From Xanthomonas arboricola (GTDB taxonomy: Bacteria; Pseudomonadota; Gammaproteobacteria; Xanthomonadales; Xanthomonadaceae), in assembly GCF_003353015.1 (NCBI RefSeq), contig NZ_QREM01000007.1, forward strand, positions 134,403-198,402: a stretch of 64,000 nt of DNA, read 5' to 3'. Positions within the stretch are counted from its first letter, which is position 1, and every line of letters begins with the position of its first letter. Positions 49,548 through 58,715 of the stretch are shown in pieces. The position numbers were made by a program, and so were the translations under genes. The notes under the pieces are model-generated. The model did no database searches and had not been told where the DNA came from. It saw nothing but the letters and a program-made list of their open reading frames with translations.

Positions 49548-51836
49548 ATGCGCGCACTTTTCTCCAGGCACAGCCGTCACGTGAGCACAGCGCACCCCGC
49601 CATCGAGCCCATCGGCCTGGAGTTTCTAGCGGGGGGCGGCGAGATGGGCGCCTTGATGCGCGCCCACGATTGGGCGGCCACGCCGCTGGGCGCGCCGGAG
49701 ACCTGGCCGCAGTCGCTGCGCTCGTCGCTGTCGGTGGTGCTCAATTCCACCCTGCTCGGTGCGGTGCTGTGGGGGCCGGAGCTGCGCCTGCTCTACAACG
49801 ACGTGTACCTGCAATCGCTGGGCGACCGTCACCCGCACGCCTTGGGGCAGCCGGTGGCCGAGGTGTGGGAGGAAACCTACGCACCGGTTGCGCAGGCCTT
49901 TATGCGGGTGATGCAGACCGGCGAGGGCTTCGGGCAGGAAGTGATCGCCTTGCCGATGCTGCGCAACGGCGTCAGCGGGACGAGCTACTGGAATGCCACC
50001 GCCTCGCCGATCCGCGGCGAGGACGGCAGCATCGTGGGGCTGATGAACATCGGCATCGAAACCACCGCGCAGGTGGCGGCCGAGCGCAACCGCGCGCTGC
50101 AGCACGCGAGGTTGAGCGACGAAAACACGCACCTGGTGCACGAGGTGGTCAACCGCACCAGCGAGCGCGATCGCGCGCTGGAAGCCGAAACCGTGGCGCG
50201 CCGCAATGCCGAGCGGGTGCAGCTGGCACTGGCGGCCGGGGCGATCATCGGCACCTGGATCTGGGACCTGCGCACCGACGCGTTCTCGGTGGATGAGGCC
50301 TTTGCGCAGAACTTCGGCTTCGATCCGTCCATCAGCCGCACCGGCCTGACGCTGGAACAGGTGATCGACATGGTGCACCCGGACGACCGCGAGGGGCTGC
50401 GCGCGGCCATCGGCGAAGCGCTTGCCCGCGGCGGTGCGTATGCACACCAGTACCGGGTCAAGCGGTGCGACGGAAAGTACTACTGGCTGGAAGCCAATGG
50501 CCGGGTCGAAAAGGGCGCCGATGGCACGCCGCTGCGGTTTCCCGGGGTGTTGCTGGACATCGAGGCGCGCCACGCGCTGTCGGAAGAGCGCGACCGCGCG
50601 CTGGCGGCCTTGCGCGAGCTGAGCGACACGCTGGAGCAGCGGGTCACCGAGCGCACGCGCGAGCTGATGACGGTGGAAGAAGCCTTGCGCCAATCGCAGA
50701 AGATGGAAGCGGTGGGGCAGCTCACCGGCGGGCTGGCGCACGACTTCAACAACCTGCTGGCGGGCATTTCCGGCGCGCTGGAGCTGGTGAGCCTGCGCAT
50801 CGAGCAAGGCCGCTTCTGCGAGCTGGAGCGTTACCTGGCCACCGCGCAGGGCGCCACCACGCGCGCGGCGGCGCTGACGCACCGCTTGCTGGCGTTTGCG
50901 CGGCGGCAGACGCTGCTGCCCAAGCCCACCAACGTCAACCGGCTGGTGCTGGACATGCTGGAGCTGATCCAGCGCACGGTGGGCCCGGGGATCTGCGTGG
51001 AAAACTTGGCCGCCGGCGAACTGTGGCTGGCGCTGGTGGATGCGCCGCAGCTGGAGAACGCGCTGCTCAACCTGTGCATCAACGCGCGCGACGCGATGCC
51101 CAACGGCGGGCGCGTGCGCGTGCAGACCAGCAACCGCCGGATCGACCACGAGATGGGCCTGCAGCTGGGCATGCCGGAAGGGCACTACCTGTCGTTGTGC
51201 GTGAGCGATACCGGCACCGGCATGCCGCCGGAGGTGGTGGCGCGCGCGTTCGATCCGTTCTTCACCACCAAGCCGCTCGGCGAAGGCACCGGGCTGGGCC
51301 TGTCGATGATCTACGGGTTTGCCAAGCAATCCGGCGGGCAGGTGCGCATCCATTCGGAAGTGGGCAAGGGTTCGACGGTGTGCATCTACCTGCCGCGGCA
51401 CGCCGGTGCCGATGACAGCAGCGATGGCAGCACCGCCGCGCTGGAACTGGCGCCGTCGCTGGCCGGCGAAACGGTGTTGATCGTGGACGACGAGCCGTCC
51501 ATCCGCCTGCTGTTCACCGAGGTGCTGGAAGAGCTGGGCTACACCGTGCTGGAGGCCGCCGACAGCGCGGCGGGGTTGGGCATCCTGCAGTCGCCGGTGC
51601 GGATCGACCTGCTGATCAGCGACGTGGGCCTGCCCGGCGGCATGAACGGCCGGCAGATGGCCGATGCCGCGCGCGTGGGCCGGCCCGGCCTCAAGGTGTT
51701 GTTCGTCACCGGCTTTGCCGAACACGCGCAATTGAACGACGGCCACCTGGAACCGGGCATGGCGGTGCTGGCCAAGCCCTTCAGCGTGGGCGTGCTGTCC
51801 ACGCGGGTGAAGGAGATGATCGCAAGCGAGTGCTGA
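49548..51836 (+). CDS. Hybrid sensor histidine kinase (PAS-PAS-HisKA-HATPase-REC)
   Basis: 762 residues. An N-terminal PAS/GAF-like sensor (WAATPLGAPETWPQSLRSSL is a common opening of such kinases) is followed by a coiled coil, then a PAS domain (MVHPDDREGLRAAIGEAL). HisKA follows with H398 in LAHDFNNLL, then the ATPase domain (N box NARDAM, G1 SDTGTGM, G2 GTGLGLS), and a C-terminal receiver with D692 in ISDVGLPGG. There is no membrane segment, so it is a cytosolic sensor. The start ATG at 49548 is uncertain; GTG at 49581 is the alternative. No partner regulator lies beside it. Confidence 0.9.
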   Translation: MRALFSRHSRHVSTAHPAIEPIGLEFLAGGGEMGALMRAHDWAATPLGAPETWPQSLRSSLSVVLNSTLLGAVLWGPELRLLYNDVYLQSLGDRHPHALGQPVAEVWEETYAPVAQAFMRVMQTGEGFGQEVIALPMLRNGVSGTSYWNATASPIRGEDGSIVGLMNIGIETTAQVAAERNRALQHARLSDENTHLVHEVVNRTSERDRALEAETVARRNAERVQLALAAGAIIGTWIWDLRTDAFSVDEAFAQNFGFDPSISRTGLTLEQVIDMVHPDDREGLRAAIGEALARGGAYAHQYRVKRCDGKYYWLEANGRVEKGADGTPLRFPGVLLDIEARHALSEERDRALAALRELSDTLEQRVTERTRELMTVEEALRQSQKMEAVGQLTGGLAHDFNNLLAGISGALELVSLRIEQGRFCELERYLATAQGATTRAAALTHRLLAFARRQTLLPKPTNVNRLVLDMLELIQRTVGPGICVENLAAGELWLALVDAPQLENALLNLCINARDAMPNGGRVRVQTSNRRIDHEMGLQLGMPEGHYLSLCVSDTGTGMPPEVVARAFDPFFTTKPLGEGTGLGLSMIYGFAKQSGGQVRIHSEVGKGSTVCIYLPRHAGADDSSDGSTAALELAPSLAGETVLIVDDEPSIRLLFTEVLEELGYTVLEAADSAAGLGILQSPVRIDLLISDVGLPGGMNGRQMADAARVGRPGLKVLFVTGFAEHAQLNDGHLEPGMAVLAKPFSVGVLSTRVKEMIASEC

Positions 51837-51910
51837 GTGCGGCGGTGCGACGCGGGCGCGTGTGCACGTGGGCGCGTGGGCGGCCCGGCCTGCGGCGGCC
51901 GGGCCGCCCC

Positions 51911-53059
51911 TCACTCCACGCTGGCGGCGACCAGCCGTTGCCAGAGCGCGGCGTTGGCCGCGTGGTCCGGCTCCAGCGTGGACAGCACGTCCAGCGCATG
52001 CTCCTGCTGCTCGGCGCCGTGGCGGGCGAGCATGGCCAGTGCGGCGGCCAGCCGGCCGTACCGCAATGCCATGCCGAGCGAGCTGGTGAGCAGGGTGGTG
52101 TCGTGCGCGGGGCGTTGCTCGTCCAGCGCGGTGCCCAGCGCGGCGGGCAGCTCCCAGGTGGTGGCGATGGTCCTGGCGACGGCGGCGGTATGGCGCTCGA
52201 CCAGTACGGCGGCCACGTCCAGGCGATAGGGTAGGCTGGGGCGCTCGGCATAGGCATCGCGCAGCACGCGCAGGATCACCACCGCGCCCAGGCCCTGCAG
52301 CAGGCCGGCCAGCTGCGCCGCCAAGGTGTCGCCACCGCGCTCGCGCATGTAGGCCGCCGCGGCGGCGGCGGTGCGCAGGGCGTAGTCCCATACCGCGGCC
52401 GGCAGGCGTGCGTAGAGGCCGCCTTCCAGGCTCAGCACCGGCTGCATGACCGCGGCGGCGACGATCTGGCGCACGCCCTCGGTGCCGATATGCACCACGG
52501 CGCGCTCCAGGCTTTCCAGCGGGCCGCCCTGCGGGCGGTACAGCGCGCTGTTGGCGATGCGCAGCAGGTTGGCGGCCAGCGCCGGGTCCTGCGCGATGAT
52601 CGCGGCGATGCCGCGGCCGGAGGCGTCCGGGTCGTTGACCGCGCGCATCAGCTGCGGCAACAACTGCGGGCGGCGTGGCAACAGCTGCGGGCGCAGGTCC
52701 ACCTGGGCGAGCGCAGCGCCGACCGCATCCAGCACCGCGGCCTGGGCCGGGTCGCTGGGCAGGCGGCCCTCGGCCAGGGAGGGGGTGGACATCACCGCGG
52801 CATACATGCGGCGCAGCAGCGGCTGCATCGGCGGCGGCCCGGACGGCAGGGGCCGTGGTGCAGCGGCGGCCGGCGCCCGTGCATGCTCGGGTGCCGGCGC
52901 GGGCACGGCTGCCGGTGCCGGCATGGGCGCCGTGGGCGCGGCAGGGGTGGTGGCAGCTGCAGCGGTCGTCTGCGCACGGTGGCGCAGCAGCAGCCATGCG
53001 AGCACGCCGGCAAGTCCCAGGCCGGCAAGCAGTCCGGCAGCAAGCAGCAACGCAATCAC
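51911..53059 (-). CDS. HDOD-domain membrane-anchored protein
   Basis: About 382 residues. An N-terminal membrane helix (LLLAAGLLAGLGLAGVLAWLLL) is followed by a Pro/Ala linker and an HDOD domain (PF08668) covering LLPQLMRAVNDPDASGRGIAAIIAQDPALAANLLRIAN-type helices and VVHIGTEGVRQIVAAAV. HDOD proteins are signalling scaffolds often found near kinases; this one sits tail-to-tail with the hybrid kinase. The start is uncertain: GTG at 53059 just before the helix is my choice, and a TTG further up is possible. Confidence 0.78.
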   Translation of the reverse strand: MIALLLAAGLLAGLGLAGVLAWLLLRHRAQTTAAAATTPAAPTAPMPAPAAVPAPAPEHARAPAAAAPRPLPSGPPPMQPLLRRMYAAVMSTPSLAEGRLPSDPAQAAVLDAVGAALAQVDLRPQLLPRRPQLLPQLMRAVNDPDASGRGIAAIIAQDPALAANLLRIANSALYRPQGGPLESLERAVVHIGTEGVRQIVAAAVMQPVLSLEGGLYARLPAAVWDYALRTAAAAAAYMRERGGDTLAAQLAGLLQGLGAVVILRVLRDAYAERPSLPYRLDVAAVLVERHTAAVARTIATTWELPAALGTALDEQRPAHDTTLLTSSLGMALRYGRLAAALAMLARHGAEQQEHALDVLSTLEPDHAANAALWQRLVAASVE

Positions 53060-53411
53060 GAAGGTCCAGGAGTGGTCTGATCGTGCAGCGACTATCCGCG
53101 AAGCCGGTGTGGACGGCAATGCGGGTGTGCGGTGGCGAGCGATACCGCCAGGCCCGCACCGCGGCACCGACGTGCTGCAGTGCAGCGATGAAACGCATGT
53201 CTTCAAGGTGACCGCTGCGCTGCACGTGGCGCTAACGCCGCAGGCGGCACTATGCGTTACCAGCTGTGCAGCCCTAGAGCATCTAGGCAGCTTAAAGGGT
53301 GCAGGCATCCGCAGTTGGACCACTTTCGACCCACAGACACCGCGCACTGCGCGGTGTCTGCGTGTGTGGGCGGTGCTGGGCTGCGCGCGGCGGCACCGCG
53401 GCACCACCGCG
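53060..53411. other. Region between the HDOD and emfourin genes
   Basis: It should hold the HDOD promoter and the end of the M4-emfourin operon. No gene is supported. The hairpin at 53336-53360 is its main feature. Confidence 0.4.
53336..53360 (-). terminator. Hairpin after the M4-emfourin operon
   Basis: An 11-bp perfect stem (AGACACCGCGC with GCGCGGTGTCT) has a 3-base loop and lies about 50 bases after the emfourin stop. There is no T run on the minus strand, so it is a probable rather than certain terminator. Confidence 0.5.
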
Positions 53412-53723
53412 CTACAGCGTGCCCTGTTTCCACAGCCGCACGATCGCGGCCGGTGCATGTTCTTCAGGGATGCGCAGTGGTTCGCTGGCACCGTCCCAGG
53501 CAATGCTGAAATAGCGGCGGTCACCGCCACCGGCCTGCGGGCGCGGCAGCGCATGCACCAGGCACTGGTCCAGCACGCTGCGCAGCTGCAGGCGCTGGGC
53601 ATCGTCCAGGTCGTCCATCACCAGCTGCCGTTCGCGGCGCATGGCGGGGAAGGCGGCCACCCCGCCTTCGCGGGCCAGCCGCAGGGTCACGCCTGCCTCC
53701 ACCGGCGGACGCTGTGCGCTCAT
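53412..53723 (-). CDS. Emfourin-type protealysin inhibitor
   Basis: A 103-residue protein with a beta-rich fold: VTLRLAREGGVAAFPAMRRERQL, then RRYFSIAWDG and IVRLWKQG. Position and pattern match emfourin (PF20242), the slow tight-binding inhibitor of protealysin-like M4 peptidases. Its ATG overlaps the stop of the M4 gene (ATGA, 53720-53723), so the two are coupled, as in Serratia. The inhibitor likely keeps the cytosolic enzyme inactive until export or need. Confidence 0.88.
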   Translation of the reverse strand: MSAQRPPVEAGVTLRLAREGGVAAFPAMRRERQLVMDDLDDAQRLQLRSVLDQCLVHALPRPQAGGGDRRYFSIAWDGASEPLRIPEEHAPAAIVRLWKQGTL

Positions 53724-54790
53724 GCGAGCACGCCCACGTCGCGCCAGGCCTGCTGTACCGCGGTTGCCTCGGCACTGCTGGTGCCGTAGTCCGCACCGGC
53801 GATGCGGACGGTGAGCGCGGCAAAGGTGGCGAAGTCCGCGCCGGCGGCCAGTTCGCCGCCGGTGAGCGCGCGGTACCAGATGCGGCCGGTCTTCTCCCAG
53901 GCATGGCCGCCGATGGCCACCGCAGCGCGGTAGAACGCGTGGTTGGGAATGCCGGAGTTGTAGTGCACGCCGCCATCGTCCTCCTGGGTGTCGACAAAGC
54001 CGTCCATGCTGGCCGGTTGCGGATCCTTGCCCAGCGCCGGGTCGTCGTAGGCCGTGCCGGGCGCGCGCATCGAGCGCAGGCCCACGCCGTTGATGCCGGG
54101 CATCAGCAAGCCGGCACCGATGATCCAGTCCGCCTCGCTGGCCTGCTGCTGCAATGTGTACTGCTTGATCAACACGCCGAACACATCCGACAGCGACTCG
54201 TTCAAGGCACCGGACTGGTCCTGGTAGATCAGGTTGGCGGTGCGCTCGGTGACGCCGTGGGCGAGCTCGTGGCCCACCACGTCGATGGCGATGGTGAAGC
54301 GGTTGAAGACCTCGCCATCGCCATCGCCGAACACCATCTGCTCGCCGTTCCAGAAGGCGTTGTCGTAGCCGCGCTCGTAATGCACGGTGCCGATCAACGG
54401 CATGCCGTCGCCGTCGATGGAATTGCGCCCGTACACGGTCTGGAAGAAGTCATGCGTGGCGCCGAGAGAGTCGTAGGCCTCGGTCACTGCCACATCGTCG
54501 GTGGCAGCGTCGCCCTCGGCACGCACCAGGGTGCCGGGCAGCGCGGTGCCTTGTTGCGCGTCGTGGATCTGCCGCTGCACTGCTTGCTCGGTGGGCGTGT
54601 CCGCGGCATCGGCGGCCGGCGGCCGGGTGCGTGCGAGCAGGCCCAGCGCGCGCTGCTGCCGCAGCTGGGCGGTGATCTGCCGCGACAGCCGCGCGCAGTG
54701 CCGCGCATGCTCGGGGGCCGCCTGGGCCACATGGTCCAGCAGGTACGGCGGCAGGATGCCGGCACGGCGTGGCGTGACGAATGCAGACAT
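53720..54790 (-). CDS. Protealysin-like M4 metallopeptidase
   Basis: A 356-residue thermolysin-family peptidase. There is no signal peptide. The short propeptide contains PPYLLDHVA near residues 17-25, the pro-motif typical of protealysins. Zinc site: H174-E175-x-x-H178 (HELAH) followed by NESLSD with the third ligand. HYNSGIPNHAFY and the late helix complete the family. GGAGG lies 6 bases before the ATG at 54790. Protealysins cut host proteins such as actin in other genera; the role here is inferred only. Confidence 0.93.
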   Translation of the reverse strand: MSAFVTPRRAGILPPYLLDHVAQAAPEHARHCARLSRQITAQLRQQRALGLLARTRPPAADAADTPTEQAVQRQIHDAQQGTALPGTLVRAEGDAATDDVAVTEAYDSLGATHDFFQTVYGRNSIDGDGMPLIGTVHYERGYDNAFWNGEQMVFGDGDGEVFNRFTIAIDVVGHELAHGVTERTANLIYQDQSGALNESLSDVFGVLIKQYTLQQQASEADWIIGAGLLMPGINGVGLRSMRAPGTAYDDPALGKDPQPASMDGFVDTQEDDGGVHYNSGIPNHAFYRAAVAIGGHAWEKTGRIWYRALTGGELAAGADFATFAALTVRIAGADYGTSSAEATAVQQAWRDVGVLA

Positions 54791-54900
54791 AAGCGACCTC
54801 CACAATGGGCTGCGCCCGTGACTATGCCCAGGCCGGCTTTAGGAATTCGTTAGGCCGGCCCACTGTGCGCGCCGCGCTGGCATCGCGATAGGCCTGGCGT

Positions 54901-55557
54901 TCATTCCAGCTGCGACAAGGCCTGCCGGATCGGTGTCGGCCCGTCGATGAAGCCCACCGTCTTGCCGATGGTGGCCGGCAGCGCCAAGGCCGCTGCGATG
55001 ACCTGCGCGACGTTGGCACGCGACACGCCGCCGTCGGCATCGCCGCCCGGATCGCAGGTGATGCGGCCCGAGGGCGGGTCCTGGGTCAGGCGTCCCGGCC
55101 CCAGCACGGTCCAGTCCAGTGCGGTGGTGCGCAGGTGCGCATCGGCCGCGGCCTTGGCCTGCGCGTAGGCGAAGAAGGCATCGTCCGGGCCGATGCCGTG
55201 TTCCAGCCCGGCCCCGAGATAGGACACCATCACGTAGCGGCGCACGCGCGCCTGCCCGGCGGCCTGCATCGAGCGGATCGCCGCATCGCGGTCCACCGCG
55301 TAGGTGCGCGCGGCATCGCCGCCACCGGCGCCGGCCGACCACACCACCGCATCGTGGCCGGCCAGTTGCGCGGCGATGGCGTCGGTGTCGGCCTGTTCGA
55401 TATCGAACGGCTGCGGGGTGGCGCCGTCGGCAATCACATCGTCTGCGTGTGCAGGATTGCGAAACAGTGCCGTGACCGAATGCCCGCCGCGCACCAGCAG
55501 CGGCGTGAGCAGACGTGCGACCTTGCCATGGCCGCCGATCAACACGATACGGGACAT
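54901..55557 (-). CDS. Atypical SDR, NAD(P)H-binding oxidoreductase
   Basis: A 218-residue protein of the NAD(P)-binding atypical SDR group (PF13460, YwnB/HSCARG-like). The cofactor motif is VLIGGHGKVARLL (residues 4-16). VVWSAGAGG, YVMVSYLG, YAQAKAAAD and LDWTVLGPGRLT follow in the family order. GGAGG lies 5 bases before the ATG at 55557. Such proteins act as quinone reductases or redox sensors; the substrate is unknown. Confidence 0.9.
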   Translation of the reverse strand: MSRIVLIGGHGKVARLLTPLLVRGGHSVTALFRNPAHADDVIADGATPQPFDIEQADTDAIAAQLAGHDAVVWSAGAGGGDAARTYAVDRDAAIRSMQAAGQARVRRYVMVSYLGAGLEHGIGPDDAFFAYAQAKAAADAHLRTTALDWTVLGPGRLTQDPPSGRITCDPGGDADGGVSRANVAQVIAAALALPATIGKTVGFIDGPTPIRQALSQLE

Positions 55558-55958
55558 CCCAACCTCCAAGACGGTGCGCCATCGCGGCGCGGGCTGCGCG
55601 CATCCTCGCCAACGGGGCGCTAAGGCAGCGTTATCGGCCGTGGAGACATCTGGAGAAACGTTGTTCCCGGCATGTGGCGTGTGGATGTGCGGATGCGATC
55701 GGGCGGTGACGCGCGCAGTGCAGCGTCATCGCGATCCCCTGCGCATCAGGCGGCCACCCTCAGGCGATGCACTGCATCGATCAAGCGGCATCGTGCAGCA
55801 GCGCCGGCATCTCCCGGCCGTCGCTGCCGGCGTGCAAGGCGCAGATGCAATGCGGATCGTTGCCCATGCTCCTTTCGGTCAGCCGGTTGCCGATCACCGG
55901 GATGGCGCCTGGCTGCCGCACATCTGGGACACTACGGCGCCACGCCTTCGGAATGCCC
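55558..55958. other. Divergent region oxidoreductase / NUDIX
   Basis: About 400 bases. Both flanking genes start from it, so two promoters are expected. The open frames that extend the NUDIX gene upstream have no family content. No clear boxes or hairpins were found. Confidence 0.35.
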
Positions 55959-56408
55959 ATGTCCCGTTCCACCGATACCGACCTTCGTCCACGCGTTGGA
56001 TGCGGTGCGTTCATTCGCCGCGCCGATGGCCGCCTGCTGCTGGTGCAGCGCGGGCGTGCGCCCGAGCAGGGCCATTGGGGCCTGCCCGGCGGCAAGGTGG
56101 ACTGGATGGAGACGGTGGAACATGCCGTGGTGCGCGAAGTGCTGGAAGAAACCGGCCTGCACGTGCAGTTGCAAAGCGTGCTGTGCATCGTCAGCTACTT
56201 CGAGCCGGAGCTGACGCCGCCGCAGCATTGGGTGGCGCCGGTGTATCTGGCCGCGATCCAGGGCAGCGAGCACGCGGTGCGGCGCGAGCCCGAGGCGATT
56301 GCCGACATCGGCTGGTTTGCGCTGGACGCGCTGCCGTCGCCGCTGACCACCTCCACGTTGCAGGCGTTGCAGCATCTGCCACCTGCGGCGTCGGCACCTG
56401 CCGCCTGA
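55959..56408 (+). CDS. NUDIX hydrolase
   Basis: A 149-residue NUDIX protein. The box GX5EX7REUXEEXGU is complete: GKVDWMETVEHAVVREVLEE with the closing TGL. The preceding strand CGAFIRRADGRLLLVQRG and the family's GHWGLPGG are present. It hydrolyses a nucleoside diphosphate linked to another group; the layout resembles dihydroneopterin-triphosphate or dATP pyrophosphohydrolase types without deciding between them. ATG 55959 or 55953 are both possible starts; ribosome sites are weak. Confidence 0.9.
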   Translation: MSRSTDTDLRPRVGCGAFIRRADGRLLLVQRGRAPEQGHWGLPGGKVDWMETVEHAVVREVLEETGLHVQLQSVLCIVSYFEPELTPPQHWVAPVYLAAIQGSEHAVRREPEAIADIGWFALDALPSPLTTSTLQALQHLPPAASAPAA

Positions 56409-56711
56409 GTGCGATGCCTCGATGTCGCTGCAGCCAGTGCCGGCGGCGATGCACCGGCATGCGCCGTGGTGGTGCGGATGCTTGCGATGTTCGCGCGGAT
56501 GCAGGGCCACGCATGCGCTGCCTGCGGCGCCGACCGCTTGCGCACGCTTGATGCGATGGCCTGATTGCACGCTGCGGCGTGCGTAGTTGCAGCATTTGCG
56601 TTACATCGCGTCGTTACATGCAACGCGCGTGTCTGCACGACGTCCTGCACGTCATGTGCGCGGTCTGCTGGCGCTATCCTCGCCGGTTGGACTTGCCTGG
56701 GAGGGCACTGC
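56409..56711. other. Upstream region of the secreted hydrolase
   Basis: It contains two CGTTACAT copies (56599-56606 and 56612-56619), 13 bases apart, about 100 bases before the hydrolase ATG. They may be regulator sites. No gene was seen. Confidence 0.4.
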
Positions 56712-57857
56712 ATGACACGTCATTGGTTGCACAAAACGCTGGCGCTCACATTGATCTGTAGCGCGTGCAGCGTGCACGCAAGCGCCGCCGAGCCGGCCAC
56801 ACCGGCCACACCGGCCGCCGCACCCGCCCCGGATGGCATCCGGCACGTGCCTGCTTTCGACCTGCCGGTGTCGGAGTTTCTGAGCCCGGCTGCACGTGCG
56901 CATATGGCCAACGGGGTGGCCCGTGCCGATCCGTTGGACAAGGCCGACAACGCCACCTTGCTCAAGCAACTGCCGGGCATCCGTGCCGACACCGAACGCT
57001 GGGCCAAGGGCGTGATTGCGCAGCTGCGCACGCGCTACGCGGTGGAGATCACGCCGGAGACCTGGAACGGCGTGCCGGTGCTGCGGGTGGAGCCGCGCAC
57101 GCGCACACCCGAGCAGGCCAGGCGCGTGTTGATCGAGCTGCATGGCGGTAGCTTCGTGATGGGCAGCGCCGCCTCGTTCGGGTTGATGGAGGCCATTCCG
57201 CTGGCGGCAATGACCGGCATGACCGTGGTCGCGGTGGATTACCGGATGGGCCCCGAGCACCAGTTCCCGGCCGCCAGCGAGGACGTGGCGGCGGTGTATC
57301 GCGCCGCGCTCAAGACCTACGCGCCCGAGCGCATCGGCGTGTTCGGTTGTTCGGCCGGCGGCGTGCTCACTGGCGAATCGCTGGCATGGTTCGCCAAGGA
57401 AAAATTGCCGATGCCGGCAGCGGCCGGGCTGTTCTGCGCCGCAGGCGATGCGCGCTACCGCGGCGACTCGCGCATCGTGGTGGCGGCAGTGAACGATGCC
57501 TTGTTGCCGGACAAGGCCGGTGCGTTGCCGATCTGGGAAGACCTGTACTACGGCGACAACGTGGACTTCCACGATCCGCTGGTGTCGCCGGTGTTTTCCG
57601 ATGCGGTGCTGCGCCAGTTCCCGCCGACGCTGTTCCTCACCGCCACGCGTGCGGCCGAGCTGAGCAATGCCGCCTATACGCATGCGCGCCTGGTGGATCT
57701 GGGCCGCGAGTCGGATCTGCATGTGTGGGACGGGCTGGGCCACGCCTTCCACCTCACCAGCGCACTGCCGGAAAGCCAGCAGGCGCTGCGGGTGGCCGCG
57801 CGTTTCTTCAGCAAGCACCTGGGCCTGCCGCCCCCGCCGCTGGCGGCGCCACGCTAA
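56712..57857 (+). CDS. Secreted alpha/beta hydrolase (HSL-type esterase)
   Basis: A 381-residue exported hydrolase. The signal peptide ends near VHASAA (about residue 26). The hormone-sensitive-lipase motif HGGSF forms the oxyanion hole, the nucleophile is S214 in GCSAGG, and DYRMGPEHQFPAA is the family block. The late Asp and His of the triad are in HDPLVSP and GLGHAFH. GGGAGGG precedes the ATG. It is probably an esterase or acetyl-hydrolase in the periplasm or outside. Confidence 0.9.
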   Translation: MTRHWLHKTLALTLICSACSVHASAAEPATPATPAAAPAPDGIRHVPAFDLPVSEFLSPAARAHMANGVARADPLDKADNATLLKQLPGIRADTERWAKGVIAQLRTRYAVEITPETWNGVPVLRVEPRTRTPEQARRVLIELHGGSFVMGSAASFGLMEAIPLAAMTGMTVVAVDYRMGPEHQFPAASEDVAAVYRAALKTYAPERIGVFGCSAGGVLTGESLAWFAKEKLPMPAAAGLFCAAGDARYRGDSRIVVAAVNDALLPDKAGALPIWEDLYYGDNVDFHDPLVSPVFSDAVLRQFPPTLFLTATRAAELSNAAYTHARLVDLGRESDLHVWDGLGHAFHLTSALPESQQALRVAARFFSKHLGLPPPPLAAPR

Positions 57858-57918
57858 CGCCACGCTGACGCCGGCTAGGCGCGGCGCTTACATCCTCTGA
57901 CCTAGGTTGAGGCCGACT

Positions 57919-57938
57919 GGCGTTGCACATGCAACGCC
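57919..57938. promoter_or_regulatory. Palindrome upstream of the host-attachment gene
   Basis: GGCGTTGCA-CA-TGCAACGCC, with nine-base perfect arms, lies 21 bases before the ATG at 57960. It could be an operator or an mRNA hairpin next to the ribosome site. Confidence 0.55.
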
Positions 57939-57959
57939 GCCGTTGATCAGGAGAATCGA

Positions 57960-58358
57960 ATGAGTCTGCAAATTCCTCAAGGAGCGTTGGTGGTGGTGGC
58001 CGATGGCGGCGAAGCACGCTGGTTCACCAACACCGGCAACGAAGCCAAGGTGGTGCTGCGCCAGCACGCGCGCACCGATGTGCAGAACGTCGACGACGAC
58101 GGCCCGGCCGGCAAGGCGCCGCAGGATCTCAGCGAGGCGGACATGGACGAGATGACCTTCGCCAAGCAGCTGTCGCATGCCTTGAACGATGGCGCGCTGA
58201 AGCACGAGTACACGCATCTGGTCCTGGTGGCCGACCCGACCACGCTGGGCCGTGTGCGCCCGCTGCTGCACAAGGAAACCCAGCAGCGCCTGGTGGGCGA
58301 CCTGGCCAAGGACCTGACCAACCTGCCGCTGGAAGACATCCAGCGCGCATTGTCGTAA
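57960..58358 (+). CDS. Host-attachment family protein
   Basis: A 132-residue soluble protein of the PF10116 group, named for proteins required for attachment to host cells in Agrobacterium. Blocks: ALVVVADGGEARWFTN, then KQLSHALNDGALKHEYTHLVLVADPTTLGRVR, DLTNLPLEDI. There is no signal peptide, so a direct adhesive role is doubtful; the fold resembles tRNA-nuclease release-factor-like domains. AGGAGA precedes the ATG at 57960. The thioredoxin gene follows 21 bases after, probably in one operon. Confidence 0.88.
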   Translation: MSLQIPQGALVVVADGGEARWFTNTGNEAKVVLRQHARTDVQNVDDDGPAGKAPQDLSEADMDEMTFAKQLSHALNDGALKHEYTHLVLVADPTTLGRVRPLLHKETQQRLVGDLAKDLTNLPLEDIQRALS

Positions 58359-58379
58359 GCGCACCGGAGCGGCCAGCCG

Positions 58380-58715
58380 ATGGGGTTTGTTCGCGACTAC
58401 GCCACGCAGGCGCCCGAACGTGGCGAGGTGGATGCACAGGCCGGCCTGCAGGTGCTGGAGTTCGGTACCGACTGGTGCGGCCACTGCATCGCCGCACAGC
58501 CGCTGCTGCAGAAGTTGCTGGGCGGCGTTGCGGCGCTGGACTACCGCAAGGTCGAAGATGGAAAAGGGCGGCCCCTGGGCCGCTCGTTTCGCGTCAAGCT
58601 ATGGCCGACCATCATCTTGTTGCGCGACGGCGTGGAAGTTGCACGCGCCGTGCGCCCGCAGACGCGCGAGGACCTGCAGCCGCTGCTGTCGCAGCTGGGC
58701 CAAGCGCCGATGTAG
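58380..58715 (+). CDS. Thioredoxin-family protein
   Basis: A 111-residue thioredoxin fold. The active site is WCGHC (C33 and C36), with LWPT as the cis-proline loop and KVEDGKGRPLGRSFRV before it. There is no signal peptide, so it works in the cytoplasm. GGAG lies 11 bases before the ATG. It is coupled by position to the host-attachment-family gene. CGHC rather than CGPC suggests a redox potential nearer PDI/DsbA types; this is inference. Confidence 0.92.
   Translation: MGFVRDYATQAPERGEVDAQAGLQVLEFGTDWCGHCIAAQPLLQKLLGGVAALDYRKVEDGKGRPLGRSFRVKLWPTIILLRDGVEVARAVRPQTREDLQPLLSQLGQAPM

Noticed and set aside
49626..53225. 1199-codon open frame on the minus strand
   Set aside because: It is a shadow of the hybrid histidine kinase and the HDOD gene in another frame.
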